Positions 36,556 through 49,260 of a DNA stretch of 64,000 nucleotides are shown here, piece by piece. The number at the start of each line of letters is the position of its first letter. Position 1 is the first letter of the stretch. The position numbers and the translations under genes were made by a program. The notes under the pieces were generated by a model. The model saw only the letters and a program-made list of their open reading frames with translations, was not told the origin of the DNA and did no database searches. The stretch spans positions 28,422,147-28,486,146 of the forward strand of contig CM034243.1 in assembly GCA_019916065.1 (NCBI GenBank), given 5' to 3'. Source of the DNA: Vitellaria paradoxa (Eukaryota > Streptophyta > Magnoliopsida > Ericales > Sapotaceae).

Positions 36556-37770
36556 TCATTGTGGTATACACATCAGTATTTAAACTATTTTACATGTAAG
36601 TAAAATAGTAGTTACGGTGACGGTTTCATCGAACCGTTGTAAGTATAATTTACATTATTCAGTTGAGATCTATTGAATTAATTGTTGCATAAATAGTATG
36701 CCACCTAAACACATTCACTTAATACAGTGTAGTATTACAACCACTGCATATAGGCACCTAGGAGATTCTGATTACTGGGCTTTAGTAGCTCACCCCTTGT
36801 GGGAATATTTTTTTTCAGGATATTAAGCACAGGGATACAGAAGATGAGCTGGAAAGAGATTAAATTCTCTTAAATATTCCATCAGAAGAGTTATCTATTT
36901 TTTTTCTTCTTTCCTGCACAGAGCTGGAGGACTTTATTTTTGGTCTGTAATAATTGTTGGATGATTGTAATTATTAAGCATAGACCTAATTTGCTTTTAT
37001 TTGGGATGTAATGTTAATAGCGTGATTGGGACACTTAGATGGCTCTGTAATATTTTTCTCTATCTTTATTTTGTGCCCTGTAGTTGAAATCCCATCAAAT
37101 GGTTCAGTCCAATGACTTATAAATATTGTTTGGGATAAACATGTGATTTTGACTATCTTAAATTTTTCTTACGGGTCAACCCCAATCTGGAGGAAAACTC
37201 TGGGGTGTGACAGCGTGTTTTTATTATCTTATTTTTATACCTAACAAATAAATTCCAAGTCACCCCTGGGCATTCGATTATGAAAATCCGGGGCGTGACA
37301 TTTAAAAGATAAGGTAAAAGATATTGAATTATTAAAGCAATATATGATTTAGTATTTGTTGCTTATTGAACGATTTTATTATTACTGACTGATTGTGATT
37401 ATTGGAATATGATTAGTTGTTATATTGAACAATATAGATTATTTGATCATGATAAGAACAACTTGATTATGATGAAATGATACGATAATTGGATTTGAAA
37501 TATGTTGAGTTATTGTTGTAATTGATAATGAAAGTGAATGGAAATTAATGAGACGTTATGTATTGATTGTGGATTATGATGATATGTTATGGATAAAATA
37601 ACTGAAGATGATGTTAATGGAAATGAGATAATTGTAAATGTGATTGATATTAACACAGGGATAGTGGGTATTACAAAATAAGAAGGGTATAGAGTTTACC
37701 CTAGGGTTGAAAGATCCGAAACCTACGCAGAGATTTGTGTTCATGCCAGTAAGTTAATAGCTTATAACAT

Positions 37771-37925
37771 GACGTATGAATTGAGACTAATTGTGGCCTC
37801 CAACGACAATGTGAATTAAGGCTAGCTAATCGTGGCCTCTAACAACAACTTCAATTAAAGCTAATCGTAACCTCTAATAATGACATAAATTAAGGCTAAT
37901 CGTGGCCTCTAACGATGACGTTAAT
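37771..37925 (+). repeat. 36-40 bp tandem repeat, about four units
   Basis: Units of the form aattaaggctaatcgtggcc then tctaacgatgacgt, diverged by 10-20%. They lie within the outer solo LTR. Confidence 0.75.
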
Positions 37926-38640
37926 TATGCCCACTTCCATAAATAGAATAAGAATAAAACCTGAATAGAGACGATTGTGAAAAGATTGATTAAGGAAATA
38001 ATAGTTAAATTAAGATATGGGATTAATGACAGTAATCACGACATGAAATTATATTAGGTTTATTTTGATAACAAAATTATGATGTTTATGTGGATGAGGA
38101 CTTGGATTTTGTTATATATATGGTGTTGCATGACTATGTAGAGTTATGTTGAATTATAAATATTAGCATTATTTTACATTATTGCTTTACATATTATATA
38201 TGTTTTTATGATGTTACGTGAGCACAAGTGGATTAGTACTCATGTCCCAATAGATTTTGTTGCAGGAACATATCCTAAGGGCTACGTAGGCATTTGGTGG
38301 GTTCAGAAGTGCAATAGTTGTTGCAGACATTGAATTTTTCATTTATTTAAGTTAAAATATTCATTTGGGACTGTACTATTATTTTAATTTAGAGATTTAT
38401 TCGATTGGGATGTAAAGGCCATAAGGCCTGTTTCATGTATTGTTATTATTATAGGATATGTTGGAGTATGATGACTTGGTAGTAGCTGAGACGTAGTTTA
38501 TATCATGTTATATTGTTATCTTGTATGAATGTTGCTCCAGGGTGATGTATGGCTCTGATCAGGGTTTAGTTAGTTAGGGCATGGTTTGTAGGTTGAATCA
38601 CTCACCCATCGGGTCATAAGATCCAGCGTGTGACAAGTTG

Positions 38641-41418
38641 CCTTATTTTCATGTTTGCAAGTTTTATGTAAAAAAAAATTATTTTACATGAGTAAAATAA
38701 AATTTATTTTCATTTATATTTTTAACAATAGTATAAAATAAATTTTAATTTATTTTATAGATTAATCAAATAAGAAAATAGCTTATTTCATCTCAATTCA
38801 TTTACAATTTTTTTTTCATTTTCTTTATTATTTGAATATTTATTTTTTTGCAAATCATTCATAATTTTATTTATTTTAATATTTATCACACTTACATTTT
38901 TTTCTTACATTTTATTTCGTTACATTATTTTTAAAATATATTAATAAATTATGAGAATTGAAAAAATTATATAAATTCTTATTAAATGACTGAAGAATGA
39001 TGACTAAGCAAAATGAATTAAGTTATGAGATAAAATAAAATAATTTTGTTTGCATGATCGTTAAAATTATAAATATAAATAAAACTTATTTTAGTCTTTA
39101 AAAATATTTTTTATTCTTTCGTAAGCCTAAAAATATTGCCAGCAGCTTCTCCATTCCAATTCCTATTCTGCAGTGCTATAGTGCCACTTAGAAGCATGGA
39201 GAGTCACTTTTTAACCTTGTATACCCAACAGATTTCCTATTCAGATTCTCTATATTAGTAGATTTTATAAATTAACAAAGTTAGTGATTTTTTGTAAAAA
39301 TTTTAATGTCGAACGAACATTTTTTGCAATTTGAATTCAAATGTACATTTTTGGAAAATATAAATTTTAATAAATATTTTATGAATTTTTAAATTTTAAA
39401 AAATAATTTTTGAAAATATAAAATTTAATAAATGAATATTTTTTTAAATTCTAATAAATATTTTCAAATTTTGAATTACAACGAATACTTTTTTTGAATT
39501 TTGAACCCAATGATCATATTTTCAAAATTGGAAGTGACGTGACAAAGAGAGGATGTAAAAGGACCGTGTTTCTCATTCCCTAAATATTAGGAACCAAATA
39601 TATTATTGGAAATGAAATAGGGAAGGGGTATAAGGATATAAACACTGCTAGGTGATATATTTAGTGATAATCCTTATATTTAAGGATTGGGATGGGGAAG
39701 TTGCTAGTGACACTCTAAGGGTATTTATTCAAATTTGTAAATATTTTCTTTATGAAGAGTAATTATATCTTTTCAAATTATATATAAGAATAGCTAACCA
39801 AAAATGATAGTTTTGTAATTTCACTTAATGAAAAAAAATAAAATAAAATAGAGTGCAAGACATTATTTGTGAAATGCAAATAGGCTCACCTGCTTATGGT
39901 GAGCTATTGCTTAAATTTGTCAATCTCATTATATTGAGAAGTATACGAAAAAAGATAAATTAAAAAATGTAGATTAACATAAAATATATAAAGGCACATG
40001 CCTTTCCTTCAAAAATATATTTAAATATATTATCGATGTATTTTAGTATTTTCATCCAAAATGTGAAGAGGACATGTGACCTCTTATTAGATTTGCCTAT
40101 GAAGAGGCCTAATATTCTTCATGCCTTATATATCGAGTTATGGTTGTGTATATGCAAGGGTAGAAATATGCATGTAAATGTGAATGAAACTTGTTATTTC
40201 TAGAAATTTAATGTATATTTGTGTTGTATGGTCATACTTTGGAGGCATAGTCATGTTCATTTCTAATTATTGGTTGGGTTGTTGCTTAGTTTGAGAAGTT
40301 GCGGTGTTTGAAACTTAGATTTGGGTTAAGAAATACCTAAGTTAGAGTTTTCTTCGCATTTGTGATTGAACGACCCAATTGGCATTCGAATGGCCCATTT
40401 TGTGCATTATGTCATATGGACCCTGTTCAATGCTTCTCATAGTAAATCAATGTTCGAATGCCAAATTAGTTGTGTGAATGCAATATTAGATTTTATTCTC
40501 TCTTCCCATCTGCATTTCAATGACAGGCCTTACTTTAGGCTGTTTGTGTAAAAAAGAGGGTTTGCCATTGCCAAATAACATTTCTCACTTCAAGTTCTTA
40601 GTGTTAAATGTGCTTGTATGAGAATTGTACTAAGGTGGATAACTCCCTAGAAAGTAATTGTATTGTACTTAACTTATTTGAGAGCAAAACATGTTGTATT
40701 ACAGTGGATGTGGGTCGTGACATTTATGAGTATACATTGTTACGAATTGTTATACATTGCATGATAGACATACAACATATATATTTTGGGGCTGACTTAT
40801 ATCATTTAGTTGATGTTGTTTGGACGAGGGAGCTTTACTAATTGACATTAATATGTTAACGTGTAATACAATCATATAATAGACGAGAAACATATTTGTT
40901 ATGCATACTTTGATCACAATTTTTTCTACCATCCCACATATTGTCCTTTTCGTTTTATGTTAAAATTTGTTGATGATTTTCTAGATACACAAGGATTGTC
41001 CCTCTAAAAGAAAATTTGAGTTTGTCAATGTCTATTTTTCTTTTGAAAAATATATTAATTGGTGGTGATAAATTCACTAACACAACACTTGGCTCCTACT
41101 TTCAAATACAAGGTCTAGTTCATTAAGTTTTATGTCCTTATATGCCAGAATAAATAGATATGGTTAAGTGTCATCATAGAATTATATTATTCATGAATTT
41201 AGCTTAACTATATATTTTTTTATTTACGGAGCTCCATTGTTTTTATAAGTAGAAGCTTTCATTACTATAGTGTATTTAATCAATCATCTTTCCTTATTTG
41301 CTATTAATTTTGATATTCATTTCAAATTATATGGTACTCATCCTAAGTATTCCTTTTTATGTGTGTTTCGATCAAAATGATTCCCACATACTTGGAGTGC
41401 ACGTTCAAATAAGTTTCA
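38641..41418. other. AT-rich intergenic DNA, no recognised gene
   Basis: Several ORFs of 60-77 codons (for example 40366-40551 and 40608-40841) lack motifs, codon bias or splice context; I do not call them genes. The base composition at 40320-40860 is less AT-rich than its surroundings and could be a decayed element. Confidence 0.45.
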
Positions 41419-41625
41419 TAAAAAACTGTTTCATGCATTTTTATTATCTATCGTGACAAGCATAAAGATTACAAATACTGTCATTCATTAAGTTGAAAGA
41501 CAATTATCTCTTAGCATGTGGATAAAAAATTATTTCATGCATTTTTATTAACTATCGTGACAAGCATAAAGGTAACAAATACTATCATTCTTTAAGTTGA
41601 AAGACGATTATCTCTCAGCATGTGG
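41419..41625 (+). repeat. 103-bp tandem duplication
   Basis: Two copies share tttcatgcatttttatta and atcgtgacaagcataaag and end tctcagcatgtgg/tcttagcatgtgg. About 92% alike. Confidence 0.8.
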
Positions 41626-42335
41626 TCCTTGATGAGACTTGCTTCCCTTTTTTAGAAGCGTTTAAATTGAGGACCACATTCTCACCCGAATATATGATAA
41701 GTATTTTTGATTCGTGGCTATCTGTTTCCATATCACCTTAAAATAATAATGTTCCACATGCAGGTTCACCCATTGATGCATTCCCATACATCCTTTTGTC
41801 GCATGGTATTGCTATTCCAACTCTAGATTCACCTTATGCCCCATAGTCCTTCAAGTTTTGTTATGACATACTAAATTTTTATTATATTATTAATTTAATT
41901 TTTATTTTATACCTAGAAATTTTAATTGTGTTAATTTGGTATTACCTTAAATTTTTATTAATCTTAATTGAAGAAATTTGAATATGCTATAATTATTTTA
42001 AAACTTATTAATCAGTGAATTAATTAGGCTATTAGCAATTAAATATTGAATAAATCAAGTAAATGGATGACTTGAATTGGCACATGTTGAAATGTAGGTA
42101 TAGGATTACTTCCTATTAGATTGTTTGTCTTATGTGTTAAGGAGTGAAAGTATAAGGTTGATGGATAAGTTTGGACGTGACTAGTCTATGCTTGGTAGCA
42201 CACCTAGGCTACATGGGGAGGATACATGAGTATTGGGTGTATTTGTGAGGCTTGTAAATAAGCCGCGTGGCAGGCTTAGTTAGAAAAAAATGATAATAAT
42301 GATGTAATAGAGGTAGTGGGGTTTAGATGCTAATG

Positions 42336-42336
<1 letters not shown>

Positions 42337-42373
<37 letters not shown>
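42337..42373 (+). repeat. TG microsatellite
   Basis: About 18 TG units; the Cys-Val ORFs over it are artefacts. Confidence 0.9.
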
Positions 42374-42378
<5 letters not shown>

Positions 42379-43120
42379 GGATTCACATGTGCATGTGGAG
42401 GAAAAAGAAAACAATAAGGAGAAGAAGGTTACAGGAAAAAAGCATAGAAGAAAAAAAATTAGGAAAGATTTGGCAAAACTTTGTAAAGGTAATTACGTTA
42501 TTTATTTTGTTAATTTAAAATTAATTTTGTAAAAGACTAAATAGATTAAAGATGTAATAGTTGTATTTTATATACTAGATTTATATTATTAATTTATTTC
42601 GATTAAATTTTAATGGTTTAATATTTGATGTATATAATTAATTTTGGTTAAAAATTTAGATCCGGGGACAAATAACAATAATCACCTCCATAATTTTATT
42701 TTTTTTTTCTAGAAAAAATTTTAATTTAATTTACTTTTTAAATTACATGGACTGTTGGAAAGTTTAGTGAGAAAAGTTTTAGCAATATGATAAGTAAAAT
42801 AACTTGGGTTATTATGGTGTATTATCTTTAGAGAGAGCATAATACTAGAGTTTTTAAAGGGCTTTCTTCTTCAGTCTCTAATATAATTAAGAATATAACG
42901 TATGATGTTAGAATCAAATATTCTTATCTACTTATCACTAGAAAATCTATTATAAATACTGATATTTGTCATAGTTGGGAGATTCCTTTTTGTAACTAAA
43001 AGTCGATATATGGGGGTATACCCCTAAGATGATGTAAATTTCTCCACTAATCCAAATTACACTTAATTACCACAAAAAAAGATATTTAATATAAATTTAA
43101 GTTGATGTGAACCTCTTTTT

Positions 43121-43159
43121 AATAATAATAATAATAATAATGATAATAATAATAATAAT
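43121..43159 (+). repeat. AAT microsatellite
   Basis: About 12 aat units with one interruption (tgataat). Confidence 0.9.
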
Positions 43160-44354
43160 TTGTTAGTAATTAATTAGTTAAGGAAATAAATATTTATTTG
43201 AAAATTAGATAAAATTGTTGGTAACGAAAAAATTATTAATCTAAACCCCCTAGGTTAAATGTAACAATTAAAGTGATTAGACAATAGTATGTGAACATGT
43301 GCTGACTAGCCATAATTTGTATACATAGAATTTAACGCAAATTAATGGACAAATTAGTAGGAAAGGTTATTGAACTCTTCAGGTATGCGATCTATTCTTA
43401 TAGTTGAAATATAGTGTTTTGTATAATGGCATGATAAAAATATATAATTTCATTGCATGATTATTATGATACTATGGGAGAATGTAAAATGATAAATTTA
43501 GGGTTTATGAGGTTTGAGAAATTACTCTCAGATATTCTGAAATTTGCTGGTAATTGTGTGAGTATTAATATTGATTGTATTTTGAAAATTTATGCCGTCA
43601 GGCTAAGACAACAAAGTTCTGTTATAAGGGTGGTATGGGATATAAGGGTGGGAAATGGTTATTATTAATATTATAATAATTTCGTGCACTTATATAAAAA
43701 ATATGTTAAAGTGTTATAAGGGTGGTAAGATGTCATAAAGGTGAAAATAGAGCAGCTTTGCATGAACATTTCACTGTATATTTATTTAATTTATATTATT
43801 ATTGTTATTTTATATGATAATGACAATTACCTTGAGCACTTAATATCTATTCTTATATAAAAATTATTGTTGATATTATTTGAATATTTTCTTTACTGGG
43901 CTTAGCAGCTCACTCTGTTTCATGAATTTTTATACAGAAAGGTCGTTATGTAATAAGAATTGAGGCTGACAAATTTTAGCGACCGATCGAAATCAACGAT
44001 TAGTTGTTAGTATAAAACTTGGCATATGTATAATATTTTTAAACAGCTAGGTTAAGGAGGAATTTATCTGGTAAGTTTAGTTATTATATTCTGATTTTTC
44101 TGTAAAACTCGGGGTGCGACATTTGCCATGCTTGAACTTGGTCCACTCGACGTTACGTCCCCTTGCTCTTGTCCCATTATGATCTTGAGTCCCTAGAAAT
44201 AGTAAATCATAAGGTTCTTGCACTAACTTCTCACTCCATCCACGATTACACAGGCTCAACTTGGTATCTCAAAACATAACCCAAAATAAGTTTTAATAGT
44301 GTACACTCATGACATTCTCGTAAACCACACAATGTATGTTTTGCCCTTAAACAT

Positions 44355-45245
44355 GTTGGTTGGTGCGTTGTCATGCATGAGGAGCTTAATGCTCTTCATC
44401 ATAATTGACTTGGACACTTGTTTGTCAGCACCCCTCTATGCATGTGATCAGCTCCAAATAGGTGTACAAAGCGAAATTAAAAGCAGATGGTACCCTTGAA
44501 CATCTTAAAGCTCGCTTGGTCGTAAAAGAGTGTCATCAAGTAAATGGTATTGACTACATGGAGATTTTTAACGCCTATCATAAAGTTGGGAACAATACGC
44601 TTGGTTCTTAGCTTAGCTCTTGTTCGCCGTTGGAATATTCGCCAACTTGATTTTAAAAACACATTCCTCCATAGTCTCGTCTCTGAGAATATTTTCATGG
44701 AACAAACTTTAGGCATGGTTAACTCTTGCTACCCCAATCATGTTTGCAAGTTGTAGCATGCTTTCTGTGGTTTAAAATAAGCTCCATGGATCTAGTTTGG
44801 TCAATTTAGTGGTTTTTTTTTTGTTAAAATATGGTTTCTTTTATAGTTTGGTTGAACCTAAAACGAGGCACAGTAATTTTGTTACTGTATGTTGATGATT
44901 TGCTTCTTACAGGTTCTAATGCATAGCTTTTAGATCATTTCATTCAAAATTTAAGCACTTAATTTGCTATAAGAGATTTGGAGCCTATTCATCATTTTTT
45001 AAACATTGAGATTACCTCTACTTCAGATAGGTTACATTTATCACAATCATATTACACATTAATCATTCCTTAAAAAACACAAATGGTGGATTATAAACCC
45101 ATGAGCATGCTTACAGAAGCTAAGACGAAGGGTCTTATGAATAACACTCTTCTTGATGAACCCTAGTCACTTCTAAGGCATTGCTGGGGCCCTAAAATAT
45201 TTAACCTTAATACGCCCTAACATTTCTATGGTGTCAATTTTGTTT
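44355..45245 (+). pseudogene. Ty1/copia reverse transcriptase fossil
   Basis: With frame changes, the translation gives MHEELNALHHN, KADGTLEHLKARLV, HQVNGIDYMEIF, IKLGTIRLVLSLALVRRWNI, RQLDFKNTFLH, then LLYVDDLLLTGSN (the YVDD catalytic core), LEPIHHFLNIEITSTS and LTLIRPNIS. This is the copia RT order. In-frame stops, shifts and a short deletion after HVCKL make it inactive. No LTR or integrase was found next to it. Confidence 0.8.
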
Positions 45246-45474
45246 TTGTAATTTATGCATGCACCAATTATTTCGTAATTAAAAATAGTGTATCATATTT
45301 TGCTATATGTCAAAGGCACAATATATTTCGGACTTAATTTTGCTTCCTCCACTACACTCGATTTGTGTACCTTTTTTTTTATGTGGATTGGGTCGAATGT
45401 CCTACTATCAAGTGTTCCGCGATAGACTATTACACTTTTCTTGGCAAAAATTTAATCTCTTAATGTGTTAAGAA

Positions 45475-45942
45475 GCAATTTACCTCCCCTTGACATTTGT
45501 ATAATAATACTTATCACCCCTCAATATTTAAAAATTATATTTATTCCCTTTGTTTTGAAATATTATTAACATTGATCCTATTTTATTAAATCAACAGTTA
45601 AAACTTAACAAAAAAAGTTAAGATAACTAAAATTATAGGTGTTTTTCCTATTTACCCCTCTTTATCTCATATATTCATCAATTTTTTTAATAAAAATTAT
45701 TAACTTTTTTGTGTTTTTACTTATTTTTCGGGATTTTGGTATGGAAAACTAACAAGATTTGAAAGAGAAAGGCATAAAATATAAAAGTATATAAAATTTT
45801 AGTTACTTTAACATTTTTTTTAAATTTTAATGGTTAATTTAATGGAAGAAGTCAATGTTAACAAAGTAAATATAATTTTTAAATGTTGAGTGATAATAAA
45901 TATAATTATTCATATGTTGAGAGGAAATAGTTATAATTTACC
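45475..45942. mobile_element. MITE with long terminal inverted repeats
   Basis: About 180 bp at each end are inverted repeats: aatttacctccccttgac...aatatttaaaaattatattta at the left against ...taaatataatttttaaatgt...ggaaatagttataattta at the right. A second copy begins at about 63850 and runs out of the window. Confidence 0.65.
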
Positions 45943-46804
45943 TTTTTAGTAAATATGCCCCATCATTAGTTAAAAAAGAAAGTCTAGTTATCATATATAT
46001 ATATATATATATATGTATATGTACACACACACGCACGTATTTACTAAAAATGTTAAAGTTATTCGTATACGAATCCATCAAATATTGAGAGAATTAGCAC
46101 AATGATATGTGACTATTATTTGTATTTTTTAATATTAATATATTTTTTTATTAAAGGTGTTTATTTTTTTTCTTTTTAACATTGGAGGATTGACATGTGT
46201 TGCACTTTTTTTTTTTTAAATTTATAGTGGATTGTTTTGCTATTATTGGGGATATTTGAAAAGCTATTCTTTTTTTTTTTTTGGTGATGGAATATTAAAT
46301 ATTATTTTTCATTAAAAATTTGAGAAATTATTGGCTGTTAGAAACATGTCTCATTTTTTTGTGTATTTTAATTTTATTTTTTATTTTGAGGATCCACGTT
46401 TATCGCTCTTTTTTACTTTTATTTTTATAAATATGTAATAAATCATTTTGTTGTTAATTGAATATTTAAAATAATTTTTTTAGTATTTAAGTATTATATA
46501 TTTTTATATTAGATATTATATAATATTATATATATTTTTCATTAATCATAATTTAAATATATTACAAAAAAATCCACGGTAAAAGCTGAGTTCTAGGAGA
46601 ACTAAATAAAGAAATGCACTGTAGGAACTATAGTGCAAAGATGGATGGTGATGATTTAATTGTAATGATCTAAAGGTCGTAATTTAATTCAGTTAAAATT
46701 AATTTTATAATAAAAGTAAAAGTTAAAAAAATCTAATTAATGCATAATATGAAAAGTCACATTTTATTAAAATATAATTAAATCGTCACTGTCCATCTAC
46801 ACAC

Positions 46805-47123
46805 TGGGAGCGTTTGAAGGCACAATATTTAGTAACTTTTGGTATTTTTTGGTCAAAAATTACTGATTATAATTTTTGCTGTATTTAGTGAAATAAGTAG
46901 TAATTTTTAGTAATTTTTTACAACTTTTGAATATTTGATAACTTTTGACTTTTTTAGTAATTTTTGACAACTTTTAATAATTTTTAACAAATTTTGACAA
47001 CATTTAAATTGATAAGTTATTATAATACAGTAGAAAAGAGTTAAAATTTAGTGTTTTACCAAATATTTAAAGAGCATAACTTGGTACTTCTCTATTAAAA
47101 ATTGTGATACCAAACGTTACCTA
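46805..47123 (-). mobile_element. AT-rich MITE (family copy B)
   Basis: Left gagcgtttgaaggcac and right gtgataccaaacgttac form weak inverted repeats. Read in reverse it aligns to 16005-16330. Confidence 0.6.
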
Positions 47124-47450
47124 TGACTTCCGCAGTGTATTTTTTAACTGCAAACCCCTCCCTGGAACCCGTAAAAACTGGACATTTACACATTCTGCTA
47201 GCGCTTTTATAAAGAACATGGGCCGCCCGGCACACCGGACAATGGTACCAGGAGCGTGTCTCCGTGTAGTTCAAGTCTTCAACCCTTGCATACACGCTCC
47301 TGTGGGACCATTTTTGGCCGACCAGTCTTTTTGGAAAGTGCGACCTCCATTTCTACCCACCTCCTTATTCAACAGCCTTATCTCACATTCTTTTCTTGTC
47401 AAAATAACGACAATACCCCCATTCCACGAGCCTCTTTTTTTTTTAATTTT
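47124..47450. other. Small GC-rich island with a hairpin, no recognised gene
   Basis: About 300 bp of clearly higher GC than the surroundings (gggccgcccggcacaccgg). ggtaccaggagcgtgt at about 47244 pairs with acacgctcctgtgggacc at about 47293. Both strands have open frames but neither matches a family I know. It could be a captured gene fragment. Confidence 0.35.
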
Positions 47451-47869
47451 TTAAATAAAATTTTTCTCACAATTCTAACAAATTTGAGCTTACTTTTTAC
47501 TCGGAATGATAAATTTGATGGGATTTGATTTTGAAACTATTCAGAGTGTAAAAGAATTTTAGAAATTAACATAAGTAAAATTTTTTAAAATTTAAATTAT
47601 ATAAATATTTGTATTTAATTTGATATAAAATTATTAAAAGTTATAAAAAGTAATGCGTGACAACATTTTAACTGAGAATCTTAAAAATTTTTAGAGTTTT
47701 ATAAAATTTTTAGTACAAATGTCAGTCCAACTTTTTAAAAAATATACTAAACTCTGTTGAAATGCACTATAATAGTTTGTTCCAATGGATTTTTGTAATT
47801 TTTTTGAAAAAGTTGAAATTTTTTGAAGTTTAAAAAAGTTGAAACTTTTTAAATTTTTTGAAATTCTTT

Positions 47870-48295
47870 AGAGTTCTGAACGCCCATGTTTGATGAGAAT
47901 TCTAATAAATCCTTGTGTTTGAAATTAAAATAAAATTTTATGTATTGGATTACATTTTATTTCATAATTTAAATTTTAGAATTTTTATATCATTTAAAAT
48001 TCAATTTAAAACAATAAAATTTAATGAGAATTCATTATTTTCTTAAGTTATTTAAAGAAATAAACAAATTTATTCTCATATATCATATTTATTCTATTTT
48101 TTTTACTAGCTTAAATTTGACATTTCTCTTAAATTAATTTAATTCAATTCTTAAATTTAAACATGTGTTCTAAATATAGAATTTTATTTATTAAATCAAA
48201 TTAATTATTTACTTTAAAATCAAATTAATTCTAGTGAAAAAATATTTCGAATTCAACCCCACCCCTATTCCACTTCCAAACAATCCTTAATATGA
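47870..48295 (+). mobile_element. AT-rich repeat family, copy 1
   Basis: Aligns with 50875-51315: shared tttgaaattaaaataaaatttta, atatcatttaaaattcaa and aaattaatttaattcaattcttaaatt segments in the same order. Ends are near gttctgaacgccc and ccaaacaatcctt. Probable MITE. Confidence 0.55.
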
Positions 48296-48589
48296 TTCAT
48301 ATCTTTTGTATTGTCAAAAAGTTTGAAGGTTATGCGCCTTGACTTTTTATTTTTTATTTTATTTTTAATTTTCAAATGACCACGGGCCGCACGGAAGCTC
48401 ACGTGACGTGAATTGTGCAAATCATAATAACATGTAGCGCGAGTTAGTGTTACATATTGGTAATACTGTCAATTTTTTATCTACATTTATATATTTATGT
48501 TTTTTATTTTTTATTTATTGTTATTATTTTCTTTTTCTGAAATAAAAATTGAAGCTACGTTTGAAAATAAAATTTTGCTTACAATTACT

Positions 48590-49260
48590 AATTTTTTTAT
48601 TTTCATAAAATATATAATTTTATTAGTTTTTTAAAAATTAATTAAATTTAATAAATATATTTTAAATTAAATTAATTATATTATTTATTAAAAACAATTG
48701 AAATATAAATATTATATTATTTAATCCAATAAATATAAAATATATTAATTATAATTTAATTATATTATTTACTAAAATAATTGAATAAAATATATTTCAT
48801 AATAATTTAAATAATTTAATTACGATATTTATTAAAAATAATTTAATAAAATATATTACATATTAAATGAATTAATTAAATTAAATGAATTATTAAATTA
48901 AATTAATTTAATTATGATATTTGTTAAAATAATTTAATATCATTTAAATTAATTATTTTAGATTAAATTAAATTAAATTAAATAATTTAATTATAATATT
49001 TATTAAAAATAATTTAATAAAATATATTTATATCAAATTATTTATTAAATTAAATTAATTTATTTTAATTTATTATTTATTAAAATAATTTAATAATATA
49101 TATTTCTTATTAATTAAATTAACTAATTTAATTTAATTATTTATTAAAAATAAATTAATAATAGATAGTACATATTAATTTAATTAATTTAATTTAATTT
49201 TATTATTTATTAAAAATAATTTTAGTTTTATAAAATATTTGAATAAAATTATTATTTTTA
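48590..49260. repeat. Almost pure A/T tract
   Basis: About 670 bp with very few G or C, built of shifting ttaaattaaatta, atttattaaaaataattt and aaaatatatt units. No ORF. Unstable and likely bent or easily melted DNA. Confidence 0.75.

Larger units (their letters stand above)
33629..37300 (+). mobile_element. Inner solo LTR, 3,672 bp
   Basis: Starts tgtaataacctgaattt, ends atccggggcgtgaca, and is flanked by tttaa on both sides (33624-33628 and 37301-37305). It is inserted in the outer LTR. It is colinear with the 5' LTR at 19016-22503 (minus strand) and so belongs to the same gypsy family. No coding sequence. It includes an AT microsatellite at about 36450-36472. Confidence 0.75.
32022..38635 (+). 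mobile_element. Outer solo LTR (gypsy type), split by a nested LTR
   Basis: Starts tataataacccgg (normally TGTAATAACCCGG, so one terminal base is mutated), ends ccagcgtgtgaca, and is flanked by the 5-bp direct repeat agttg (32017-32021 and 38636-38640). Without the nested element (33629-37300 plus one TSD copy) it is about 2.94 kb. It contains gggcgcccatg-type repeats near 32270-32345 and 33088-33130 and a 36-40 bp tandem repeat. No internal region remains, so it arose by LTR-LTR recombination. Confidence 0.75.
41859..44121 (+). mobile_element. Probable gypsy solo LTR (about 2.26 kb)
   Basis: The right end aaaactcggggtgcgaca matches the end of the gypsy LTRs in this window, and gcttagcagctcactctg near 43909 matches the conserved tttagtagctcacc block of the inner solo LTR. 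The left end tgttatgacatac is proposed by similarity. No convincing target duplication was found, so limits are uncertain. Contains a TG run and an AAT run. Confidence 0.4.

Noticed and set aside
42327..42532. Cys-Val repeat ORFs
   Set aside because: Produced by the TG microsatellite.
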